A DNA stretch of 64,000 nt from CAVSVP01 sp963731125 (GTDB taxonomy: Bacteria; Pseudomonadota; Gammaproteobacteria; Competibacterales; Competibacteraceae), in NCBI GenBank assembly GCA_963731125.1, contig CAVSVP010000008.1, forward strand, positions 682,001 to 746,000. The letters are read 5' to 3'. Made by a program: the position numbers and the translations under genes. Shown here one piece after another: positions 35,659-43,382 of the stretch. Positions within the stretch are counted from its first letter, which is position 1. Every line of letters starts with the position of its first letter. A model generated the notes under the pieces. That model saw only the letters and a program-made list of their open reading frames with translations. It searched no databases and was not told where the DNA came from.

Positions 35659-35949
35659 ATGAAGCCTTCCGAGGCAATGCGTATCCATCGTGAGACCATC
35701 AGACGCGTGGTCGAGGCACACCGGGCTGGTAACGTGCGCGTGTTTGGGTCTGTCGTTCACGGCGTTGACACCGACGACAGTGACTTGGACATTTTGGTCG
35801 ATCCCACGCCAGAAACGACCCTGTTCGACATCGGTGCGATTCGCCATGAATTGCGTATGCTACTTGGCGTACCGGTTGAGGTGCTGACCCCGATGGCGTT
35901 GCCCGACAGGTTTCGCGATGCCGTGCTTGCAGAGGCTGTGCCGGTGTGA
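35659..35949 (+). CDS. mntA: MntA-type nucleotidyltransferase antitoxin
   Basis: 96 residues from MKPSEAMRIHRET (GGAG six bases upstream). The motif RVFGSVVHGVDTDDSDLDIL is the GSx10DxD signature of minimal nucleotidyltransferases. Relatives in MntA-HepT modules add AMP to the HEPN toxin and thereby silence it. It overlaps hepT by four bases (GTGA). Confidence 0.92.
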   Translation: MKPSEAMRIHRETIRRVVEAHRAGNVRVFGSVVHGVDTDDSDLDILVDPTPETTLFDIGAIRHELRMLLGVPVEVLTPMALPDRFRDAVLAEAVPV

Positions 35950-36332
35950 AGGGTAACCCGGAGCGTCTGTCCGGATATCTGGAGCACATCCTGCAAGCGA
36001 TCGCGCGCATTGAAAAATACATCGAGGATAGGGATAAAGACGCCTTCCTGCAGGGCGAGATGGTGCAGGACGCCGTGATCCGCAATCTCGAAATTATCGG
36101 TGAGGCAAGTCGCAACATCGCGCGTCACTATCCTGAGTTCGCGACTGCCCATCCGGAATTGCGGCTGGCCTTTGCCTACGAAATGCGCAACACCCTGGCG
36201 CATGGTTATTTCAAGGTAGACCTGGATATCGTCTGGAAAACCATCGAGAAGGATCTACCCCCTTTACGAGCACAGGTGCAAGCGCTTATGCAGGCGTATC
36301 AGAATGGCCCAAAGACGGGTGGAGCATGTTGA
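35946..36332 (+). CDS. hepT: HepT-type HEPN ribonuclease toxin
   Basis: 128 residues from a GTG inside the mntA stop. All-helical HEPN domain (DUF86) with GEMVQDAVIRNLEIIGEAS and the RNTLAHGY motif, which supplies the R-x4-H catalytic pair and the Tyr that MntA modifies. It is full length and should be functional. The stop is followed within ten bases by a dispersed repeat and the second brnTA cassette. Confidence 0.92.
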   Translation: MKGNPERLSGYLEHILQAIARIEKYIEDRDKDAFLQGEMVQDAVIRNLEIIGEASRNIARHYPEFATAHPELRLAFAYEMRNTLAHGYFKVDLDIVWKTIEKDLPPLRAQVQALMQAYQNGPKTGGAC

Positions 36333-36528
36333 TAGCCCCCCGTAGGTCGGGGTGACGCAGCAACCCCAACAACAGCGGTGCCATGGTTGGCCACGGCAGT
36401 TTCGGTGGTGGTGGCGATGGATGGGGCAAAGTTGAAACTTGCGGTGCCCCACCCTGGGTTTTGATGGGGTGTGAACGATTGCAGAATCAACCGGCTTCGC
36501 CACGGTGTTGCCACCTTGATTGGCACGT

Positions 36529-36780
36529 TTATTTGCGGTTGACCGCCTGCTCCAAAGCTTCGCGGATCAACCGCTGATAAGGAATTCCACGCTGCTTCGC
36601 CTGTTCTTTGAGGGCAGCCAACAGAGTTTTCGGCAGGCGCATGTTGACCCTAGCGTCCTTCCTCTCGAATTCAAACTGCACGGGCTTTGCGCCGGAAAGG
36701 TCATACTCCGAAAGATCGGCCGTTTCGACAAAGCGCTCGGCTTCCTCGTCGGTCTTAAACGTCGGGATTTGCTGTTTCAT
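36529..36780 (-). CDS. brnA: BrnA-type antitoxin, copy 2
   Basis: 83 residues, differing from copy 1 by MKQQIP for MKKQIP, FERKDA for FEKKDA, LPKTLL for LPQTLL and VNRK for VIRK. The RHH domain and acidic N-terminus are intact. The cognate toxin overlaps by 26 bases as in copy 1. Because toxin and antitoxin of the two copies are almost identical, cross-neutralisation is expected. Confidence 0.9.
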   Translation of the reverse strand: MKQQIPTFKTDEEAERFVETADLSEYDLSGAKPVQFEFERKDARVNMRLPKTLLAALKEQAKQRGIPYQRLIREALEQAVNRK

Positions 36781-37054
36781 AGCTGTCTACCTCTTTCTGG
36801 TGCATGTAGCGGGCACTAATCGGGCGGATATACTTCCGGCCGTGATGTTCGCGGAGGGTGAAAACGATAAAAATATTACGCCCTGACTCGGTTCGCCCGA
36901 TGGCTTTCAGACGTACTTCGGTCATGGAATGTGCATGATCCGGCAGCATCATGATGGGGCGGCTAAACAGAGCCTCGATCTCCACCAGGGAAACGCCGTG
37001 CTTCTGGCATTTCTCCCGGTTCCCTGCATCCCATTCAAAGCCCGCCACTTTCAT
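36755..37054 (-). CDS. brnT: BrnT-type ribonuclease toxin, copy 2
   Basis: 99 residues. Changes from copy 1 are conservative or outside the family core (HSMTEVRLKA for HSMNEARLKA, TESGRNIFIVF for TEMGRNIFVVF, EVDSYETANPDV for EVDRYEKANPDV). Both copies appear intact, which argues for recent duplication or continued selection. Confidence 0.9.
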   Translation of the reverse strand: MKVAGFEWDAGNREKCQKHGVSLVEIEALFSRPIMMLPDHAHSMTEVRLKAIGRTESGRNIFIVFTLREHHGRKYIRPISARYMHQKEVDSYETANPDV

Positions 37055-37060
37055 GGAATG

Positions 37061-37089
37061 AGTCTAATTTTTGTATGTACGTTTGTCAA
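37061..37089 (-). promoter_or_regulatory. brnTA promoter, copy 2
   Basis: TTGACA (37089-37084), 17-base spacer, TAGACT (37066-37061) on the minus strand. Predicted +1 is 37054, the A of the brnT ATG, as in copy 1. Confidence 0.65.
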
Positions 37090-37289
37090 CTTTTATGGCG
37101 GGATGTCAGGAGGCTGACAGTAGTAGCCCCAGAGAAGGTTGCGCCGGAGCTTAGGTAGCCGACGCGCAAACCTTCGTCGGAGAGCCGGGTGCCGGGTTGA
37201 CGTAACCGCGGACACCTTTGCCTTTTCTCAGCGTTACCCGGCCGAATAGTGTGCAATCTAAACGGGTTTGATCTTAGCCTGCAGTCAGC

Positions 37290-37327
37290 GTAGGTTGAAG
37301 TGACGCAGGAACTTTAACAACAACGGC
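37290..37327 (+). repeat. Diverged dispersed repeat next to a DUF2283 relic
   Basis: GTAGGTTGAAGTGACGCAGG then AACTTTAACAACAACGGCG. The paired changes (GGGG to GAAG, CCCC to CTTT) keep the arms complementary. The sequence runs directly into the DUF2283 relic. The rest of 37090-37289 shows nothing I can name. Confidence 0.65.
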
Positions 37328-37330
37328 GTC

Positions 37331-37462
37331 ACTACCCATGACGGAAAGCTGACCGGCATCGAAATACTCCAGGCGTCAAGAAAAATGGATATCGGCATCA
37401 TCTTGTTCTACACGATCGAGTTGGATCAAGGTATATCAGGTTTTCGCCGCTCTGCGTTATGA
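37331..37462 (+). pseudogene. DUF2283 C-terminal relic
   Basis: Reads TTHDGKLTGIEILQASRK, then MDIGIILFYTIELDQGIS and a stop soon after. It matches residues 36-66 of the protein at 34934 with a four-residue insertion and no start. It is fused directly to a dispersed repeat. Confidence 0.7.
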
Positions 37463-37503
37463 CCCCGAGCAGTTTACTCAGGAAATGCATTCCATACATG
37501 TGG

Positions 37504-37757
37504 TTAGCCGTCAAGCAGCTCTAACCGTCGCTCGATCCGTTCGATACGTTTCCTGAGTTCGTTCAAGGCGTCACACGGTCGGAGCCTGATAACGCATACA
37601 GATTGCCTACGGTTTGCTCGATAACTGTAAGGCGCAGATCAACACGGTCCAATCGCTCGCGTGTCTCTGCGCGAAAGTCGGCAAAATCATTACGCAATGC
37701 CTTGAGATGTTCGAGCGTGAGGTGTGCAATATCGTTGTTAGTCATGGTAGATTTCAA
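37504..37757 (-). pseudogene. Frameshifted small coiled-coil protein
   Basis: The open frame ends at 37563 (LYALSGSDRVTP), but the alternative frame continues ALNELRKRIERIERRLELLDG to a TAA at 37504. The two halves make one acidic/basic coiled coil of about 80 residues (NDFADFRAETRERLDRVDLR first). A one- or two-base change near 37570 separates them. It lies directly downstream of the DUF1640-type gene on the same strand. Confidence 0.55.
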
Positions 37758-37788
37758 GATATTAGGCTAAGCCGGGCATCTGGGCAGG

Positions 37789-38310
37789 CTACGAACTCGG
37801 GATTACGACGAACAACCGAAACAGCATAAACAGAATACCCATGACCCCCGCCAACGTGAAGCCAAGCATCCATTTGAGCAGACGAATTTCCCCTCTAATA
37901 TCAAGCTCAAGCTCTTTGATATCGCGTTTGGTTGTTGTTTCAAGTTCTTTGATGTTGCGGTTGGTCGCTTCGCCAAGTTCTTTGATGTTGCGGTTGGTCG
38001 CTTCGCCAAGCTCTTTGATATCGCGTTTGGTTGTTGTTTCAAGTTCTTTGATGTTGCGGTTGGTCGCTTCGCCAAGCTCTTTGATGTTGCGGTTGGTCGC
38101 TTCGCCAAGCTCTTTGATATCGCGTTTGGTCGCTTCCTCAAGCGCCTTAAGGTCTTGCTTAGTCGCTAGCTCTCCCAAGCCCGTCTGAAATACCTCCGCC
38201 AGCGCTTCAGCCTCCGCTTCTGCATGCCCATCCATAACGCCCGCTTCCTTTAAGCGACGAGCAAATTTAAGGGTGTCGAAAGTCACTGTGGGCAATTGAA
38301 TTACCTCCAT
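37789..38310 (-). CDS. DUF1640-type coiled-coil protein with eleven-residue repeats
   Basis: 173 residues. The N-terminus (TFDTLKFARRLKEAGVMDGH, then AEALAEVFQTGL) and the C-terminal membrane helix (MLGFTLAGVMGILFMLFRLF) are those of the DUF1640 family. Between them lies a run of eleven-residue units, IKELGEATNRN and IKELETTTKRD, in a 2+1+2+1 pattern. Eleven-residue spacing gives a right-handed coiled coil. At the DNA level the units are 33-base repeats, so the length can vary by slippage without breaking frame. Function unknown. Confidence 0.85.
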   Translation of the reverse strand: MEVIQLPTVTFDTLKFARRLKEAGVMDGHAEAEAEALAEVFQTGLGELATKQDLKALEEATKRDIKELGEATNRNIKELGEATNRNIKELETTTKRDIKELGEATNRNIKELGEATNRNIKELETTTKRDIKELELDIRGEIRLLKWMLGFTLAGVMGILFMLFRLFVVIPSS

Positions 38311-38494
38311 CGGTATAAGCTATTATAAACTTCGCCGTTCATCTCGCCTACCATTCTTCGGTGCCGGAACGCATCTTTACATAGCCCAGACAGCGTAACT
38401 ACCCTCTTCCCGACCTGGCCCACTACACACCTTGGACAACCATAACACCGATGTGGTTGTGGTTCCTTGAGTACCCCAAAACTGCGTGAATTTC

Positions 38495-39795
38495 GGTAGT
38501 GTCCCTCAACTCCCTTGATGATATTGGTTCAGTTTTGGGAACAGGTGTTCGATTTCGTGCAGCCGCTCAAGGAACTCTACTGGTACGCGGTAAGACAGCA
38601 ACTCGGTCGTCGTCCAGACATGACCGGTCATGCCAGCCGCCATGGCAGGTGTTACGGAACGCCACTTGCGGGGTGAGCCCGTTCCGCGGGTTGATTCCGG
38701 CATGGGCAACGGTTCTCGCAAACTCTCGTGGGGCAGAACCAGGTGGTAATACGCCAACGACAGCCAGAGCTGTTTCTCAAACCAAGGGATATCCTTGGAA
38801 AAGCGATTGGTGCGGCGTGTCAACCGACGATTACTTTGCCGTTGGGTTAAGTTGTCACGCTCCACCAAGCTGGTGTTGATGGTATGACTGACTGGGGAGA
38901 CGGCCAGGCACGCGGCAATCGCTTGCGGATCACCGAAAATGACCTGCGTACCGACTTCCACTCCCCGGCCCTTTTCCCGTTGTTTGACCACCTGGGCATA
39001 CAGCAATCCTGGTGGTGGCCGGCGCCGGGGTTTAGGAAGCACGCCCCGGTCACCGCGACGTGGCGGGGTGTGCCATTGACCATACGTGTGCAGCAAGCTG
39101 TTCTTATATTCAGGCAGCTGATCGCTCGTGAAGAAGGGAAGGTGCGTATCGGTGACCTGAGCTACCCGCGCCAGCAACAAATTAGCGCTCTCCTGGGTAC
39201 GCTTGCCAATGACAAAGGCCACCACCAACCGCCACACCGGCGCAAAGGCGATCCATCCCCAGGCGTCGCCATACGTCTCGCAATAGCGTTTGGCACCAGG
39301 CAGGTTATCTTGCTTGGTATGCCCAAAGCTCCACAACTCATTCAGCTGACATTCGCTGACATGCAAGTTACTCCACAAATACAGCATGACGAGCCGACAG
39401 TGCCGCGCCGCGCGGTCAAGCCAAGCACAGACGGTATCCTTGTCGATTTGCACAATGCGTCCGGTGGTGCGCAACGAATTGCCTTCCGCCAAAGCACGCA
39501 CGGCGGTCTCGAAAATAGCGGGATCAGCATCCAGACCGTAGTACGCAGTCGCAGTTCTCAAGGCGATACTACTCCCACAGGCTTTACATAGGGCCTGTGG
39601 CTGACCCTAGCTGGTGCCATTTTTAACCAACAGCCCCAGGCCAAAGGGTTTTCCATCGCAACGGCAGTGCACATTAGGACAATACAGCGTTTCCCAGTTC
39701 ACCCAAGCCCCCTCGATGAGTTAAATTGCTCAATCGAGGATGCAAAACATGCTCAAAATCAGTCAAATCCATCAAGGGAGTTGAGGGACACTACC
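38495..39795 (-). mobile_element. IS1-like insertion sequence with 8-base target duplication
   Basis: Perfect 26-base terminal inverted repeats beginning GGTAGTGTCCCTCAACTCCC lie at both ends. TGAATTTC flanks the element on the left (38487-38494) and right (39796-39803). The element is about 1.3 kb with one transposase gene on the minus strand. Confidence 0.92.
38506..39702 (-). pseudogene. IS1-like transposase, amber stop in the zinc ribbon
   Basis: Reading from a GTG near 39702 gives a zinc ribbon (LYCPNVHCRC ... ALCKACGSS) interrupted by TAG at 39607-39609, probably from a CAG codon. The remaining 350 residues are complete to LNQYHQGS. The catalytic segment reads ECQLNELWSF, where relatives have Asp (QLDELWSF). 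Both changes point to an inactive enzyme. The ends and target duplication are nevertheless intact. Confidence 0.75.
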
Positions 39796-39916
39796 TGAAT
39801 TTCAAAAGAACAGGGGCATTAGTTGTGTATTTTTCTAGGGATCTGTAGATCCCTAGAATTTATCACTAGTTAGGAAAATCGCGAAGCGATTTGGAGGATC
39901 TGATTTCAGACGCTTG

Positions 39917-40255
39917 TTAGAACCCCAACACTAACCGTAAACCTTCCTCAATTTCTCTTTGTTTGGATAATGTAATACAACCGGCACGCTCGGATAAAAA
40001 TGATTTATCGAGTGTAATCAGTTGGGATATGTTGACCACAGATTCTTTCTTCAAGCCACTCACTCGTTTTGACAACCTTACGTTTCCAGGTGCCTGTGCG
40101 AGCCTTAAATTAGAGGTGATCACCGCTGCAATTACCGTCTTGATTCGACTGCGATTGAATGCATCGGCTTGAATAATTAACACCGGACGGCGATAACCTG
40201 GCTCAGCACCCACTGGTTTTTGCAGCGATGCCCACCAGATTTCTCCGCGTTTCAT
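39917..40255 (-). CDS. PemK/MazF-type toxin, second module
   Basis: 112 residues: KRGEIWWASLQKPVGAEPGY, RRPVLIIQADAFNRS, VIAAVITSNLRLA and ESVVNISQLITLDKSFL are the standard MazF segments. All are intact. The start codon shares a base with the antitoxin stop (TAATG), so translation is coupled. It is not a close copy of the toxin at 27525. Confidence 0.9.
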   Translation of the reverse strand: MKRGEIWWASLQKPVGAEPGYRRPVLIIQADAFNRSRIKTVIAAVITSNLRLAQAPGNVRLSKRVSGLKKESVVNISQLITLDKSFLSERAGCITLSKQREIEEGLRLVLGF

Positions 40256-40497
40256 TACCAGTCTTCTTCCGGGATAGACTTCGCCTGAAGCTGCAATAGC
40301 GCTTCGTCTATGCCTTCTCCCAGGGGTTTTTCCGCATAAATTTCATTGAGTGTTGCAGTGACCTTCTCGTCTGAATGCCTAGCGATATATTCAGCCAGGG
40401 CTTTTTGGTAAAGCTCACTACGAGATAGACCTAACCGAGCGGCCAGTTTCTCAGCCGCTTCAAATTGTGTATCAGGAATGGAAATGGCGGTTTTCAT
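40255..40497 (-). CDS. Ribbon-helix-helix antitoxin, second module
   Basis: 80 residues: KTAISIPDTQFEAAEKLAAR, then LSRSELYQKALAEYIARH, is a RHH domain. The acidic C-terminus KSIPEEDW binds the toxin. A perfect palindrome just upstream of the start is the likely operator. Confidence 0.9.
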   Translation of the reverse strand: MKTAISIPDTQFEAAEKLAARLGLSRSELYQKALAEYIARHSDEKVTATLNEIYAEKPLGEGIDEALLQLQAKSIPEEDW

Positions 40498-40505
40498 GAT
40501 TGGTA

Positions 40506-40523
40506 GTATAACTTAAGTTATAC
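40506..40523. promoter_or_regulatory. Perfect palindrome, probable antitoxin operator
   Basis: GTATAACTTAAGTTATAC, nine-base arms without a loop, 8 bases upstream of the antitoxin ATG on the minus strand. Confidence 0.7.
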
Positions 40524-40616
40524 CTTCGGCGCAAATGCTCTCGTCAAGTATCAGACGACCTTATGATGTTTTTCGGCTTATTTGCCAAGGGCACGATTGA
40601 CTGCTTCTGAATCACC

Positions 40617-41555
40617 TCAAGACGGCGGCACCGGGTCACGCTCCAAGGCCGCTCTCTGCCAACCTGCCCCATTGGCGGCCGCCTCATAGGTGCTTTGCAG
40701 GAAGGCCTGCAACAGTGCATCCGGATTGTCCGCTGTTCGTACGGCATCATAGGGAAGCAAAAACTCGCCCAGTTCGGGGGAGTAAAAGGCGGCCTCAGGG
40801 ACGATGGGCGCGGTGCCAAAGCCTTCAGGCAGCGGATAGGCATAGCTGTAAAACGCCGCATAATCGATGGAACCTCCGCCCGGCCAGAAGCCGGCGCTGC
40901 TGACCTCCTGGGAATAGGCCTCCCGGGTGACGGCATCCGGCAAATAGGGAATACCGCCGGGATGTACCGGCGCGGGCCGTCCGGAAAAGCGGGTCACCGC
41001 CAGATCAAAGCTGCCCCAGAAGAAGTGCACCGGGCTGCATTTGCCGATAAAACCGGCACGAAACTGCTTAAACACCCGGTCGCACTGCAAGAGCACCCGC
41101 CAGAAACGTTGAGCATAGCCGGCATCGTAGGCGCTGTGAAGCCGATCTTCTGTAAAGGGAATCGGGTCGCTTATCTCGTTGGGCAGCGGGTGAATACGCA
41201 CCCTGATGCCGAGGTGCTGCAGCCCGGCGAGCACTTCACTATAAAAATCCGCCACTGCCATGGGCTGCAGCGGCAGGCTGCGGGTCTGTCCGTCGCTGAC
41301 CTGTATCACCAGCCTATGGTCGATAAAGTCGAAATCAATCTGAAACTGCCGCGTACCCTCCACGATGGGCGAGGTGCTGAGCCCCCGGGGTGTGACATAG
41401 AGGGTGGCATGCCAGGAATGATTGATCCAGGGTGTTTTCACCAGACGAATCTTGCCCACAATCTGAGTCCACAGGTGCAGCGTCGTGCACGTATCCTGCC
41501 ACTCGTGATAATTCAGCTCGGGCCAGACGTCCTGGGAAAAACGGTTGCCGATCAT
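40617..41555 (-). CDS. DUF5996 protein
   Basis: 312 residues of the DUF5996 family: WPELNYHEWQDTCTTLHLWT at the start, HSWHATLYVTPRGLSTSPI, and VHFFWGSFDLAVTRFSGRPAP followed by TREAYSQEVSSAGFWPGG. The cluster of conserved His, Trp and Glu suggests an enzyme or a binding fold, but no activity is known. Complete and of normal length. No operon partner. Confidence 0.85.
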   Translation of the reverse strand: MIGNRFSQDVWPELNYHEWQDTCTTLHLWTQIVGKIRLVKTPWINHSWHATLYVTPRGLSTSPIVEGTRQFQIDFDFIDHRLVIQVSDGQTRSLPLQPMAVADFYSEVLAGLQHLGIRVRIHPLPNEISDPIPFTEDRLHSAYDAGYAQRFWRVLLQCDRVFKQFRAGFIGKCSPVHFFWGSFDLAVTRFSGRPAPVHPGGIPYLPDAVTREAYSQEVSSAGFWPGGGSIDYAAFYSYAYPLPEGFGTAPIVPEAAFYSPELGEFLLPYDAVRTADNPDALLQAFLQSTYEAAANGAGWQRAALERDPVPPS

Positions 41556-41732
41556 CGGGATTGCCTCATGGGTTGGGGTGAGAGGGGAACCACAGGGTCA
41601 GTAGAAGTACGAATAGAAAAATCACGAATCTGTTATGTATGCTAAACAAGATAGACTGGAAAATGATGCCACATTATCTCACAAACAATAACGGAACTTA
41701 GGAATCAGATAGCCGCCGAGGAGTGTTATGCC

Positions 41733-42233
41733 ATGCTGTTAGGAGATTCACCGCATCCGTCACGGGTCGTACTGATCAGCGATAATGCCATACACCGCAG
41801 CCATTTACTCAGTGCGCTCGCCAAACGCTCTGACCTTCAGCCCAACGGCCGCGTGCTGGGCACAGTCGTCGATAGCTTCCCTTGCGCTGCGGGAAACACG
41901 AATGCCGAGATCCCAATTCTGGTATTGCAAAGTTCCTGCTCCCAGACGGAGGTCATCGAGCTGCTGTCCCGTCTCTATGAAGACAACCCGCAGGTAAGGG
42001 TATTGGTGGTCAGAGATGCCTTCACCGACGGCTTTATCGCCCAGGCATTGCGCTATGGCGCCAAGGGCTTTGTACTCAATGCCTGTCCGCCCGAAGTGTA
42101 TGAAAACGCCATCCGCGTCATCCAGAACGGCGATATCTGGCTGCAACGTAAGACGTTGACGAATATCGTGCATAGCCTGCTTGAACGCTGCCGGATTGGC
42201 AGAAAGCCGGGGTTTCTGCACCAGCGCCGCTAA
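41733..42233 (+). CDS. Receiver-only LuxR-family relic or regulator
   Basis: 166 residues, a NarL-type receiver without a helix-turn-helix. QALRYGAKGFVLNACPPEVY and NAIRVIQNGDIWLQRKTLT match the regulator at 45063. The strand that should carry the phospho-acceptor reads LVLQSS, with no Asp. Just past the stop, another frame gives LIGREPWVRIAVASVLSAMR, which resembles the LTxREREI start of a LuxR HTH, so a frameshift may have cut it off. Either a decayed paralogue or a pseudo-receiver. Confidence 0.6.
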   Translation: MLLGDSPHPSRVVLISDNAIHRSHLLSALAKRSDLQPNGRVLGTVVDSFPCAAGNTNAEIPILVLQSSCSQTEVIELLSRLYEDNPQVRVLVVRDAFTDGFIAQALRYGAKGFVLNACPPEVYENAIRVIQNGDIWLQRKTLTNIVHSLLERCRIGRKPGFLHQRR

Positions 42234-42424
42234 TCGGCCGTGAACCCTGGGTAAGAATAGCGGTTGCCTCTGTTTTGTCAGCGATGCGCCTAAGCGCTGC
42301 ATGCAATCTCTGCTTTGCTAAAGAATGGTGGTTGCTGGACGCTGGCTAACTGCAAACTCGCTAACGCGATTTCCTAGGCTAGAATCCGTAGTAATACGGA
42401 TGATGCAAGCCGTTATTTATTCTA

Positions 42425-42469
42425 AGCTAAACAAGCATGAGCTAAACAAGCATGAGCTAAACAAGCATG
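42425..42469 (+). repeat. Three tandem copies of a 15-base unit
   Basis: AGCTAAACAAGCATG three times exactly, followed by AGCTAC. It lies in the 42234-42638 gap upstream of an insertion sequence. No gene includes it. Confidence 0.9.
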
Positions 42470-43382
42470 AGCTACATTAGTTGCAAGCATGCGGGTTCTT
42501 TCATGTAACGTTCTTGCATAACTGCGTTGATTTAAACAAACCCACAGCAGAGGAAATGAGTAGCAAATTTTTTAAGTTTATCCATGCGAGGAATCCTTTT
42601 GGAGCATTTTAAAATTCTGAGGGGATTTTTTTAAATATTAGAACTTACGCATTGACAAATAGATCGATTTGTGATGACTGGCAACCTTTCGACCACCAAC
42701 TTTGCTATACCGAATGATAAGACACACGACACGCCCACCCAGTGCCCGCTGTACCTTACCGATGTATATGGGGTTTTTGATGAGTGAGCCCAAATCGGCT
42801 ACCTGTACCCGCTTATCGGAAGTGATGGGTATTTCTCATGACAGCGTCACTCGCTTTCTCTGGCGGGAGGGATACGAGCCGAAGGACCTGTTCGATGAGG
42901 CTAGCCAGCTGTTGAATCCGGTGGGTGGGACACTGAGCGTGGATGACAGCACCTTGGATAAACCTTACAGCCGGCACATGGACTTGGTGAGCCATGTGTG
43001 GTCTGGCAAACATCACCGGGTGGTCAAGGGGATAAACCTGATCACGTTGTATTACACCGACCCGCAAGGGCGGAGTTTGCCGGTCAACTATCGGGTCTAT
43101 GACAAAACCGAGCACAAGACCAAGAATGATTATTTCCTCGACATGCTGGTCCAGGTGGTGGCGTGGGGGCTGCAACCGGATTTCATCACCGGGGACAGTT
43201 GGTATTCCAGCGCCAGCAACCTCAAGACGGTCAGACACCACCGGATGGGGTTCCTGTTTGCCGTGGAAAACAACCGCCGGGTAGTCATAGAAAAAGGCAC
43301 TTGGGTCCAAGTCCAGCAGCTGGATATCCCCGACGACGGGCGTAAGGTCTGGCTTCGCGATTTCGGTGAGGTAAAACTGTTT

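Larger units (their letters stand above)
36342..37089. repeat. Second copy of a repeat-plus-brnTA segment
   Basis: This segment (dispersed repeat at 36342-36378, spacer with GATGGATGGGGCAAAG, brnA, brnT and promoter) is a near copy of 33658-34448. Differences include a shorter spacer here. The copies are in the same orientation about 2.65 kb apart. Confidence 0.85.

Noticed and set aside
37858..38160. Regular 33-base repeats resembling a CRISPR array
   Set aside because: The repeats are contiguous, have no unique spacers and translate in one frame as part of a DUF1640-type protein.
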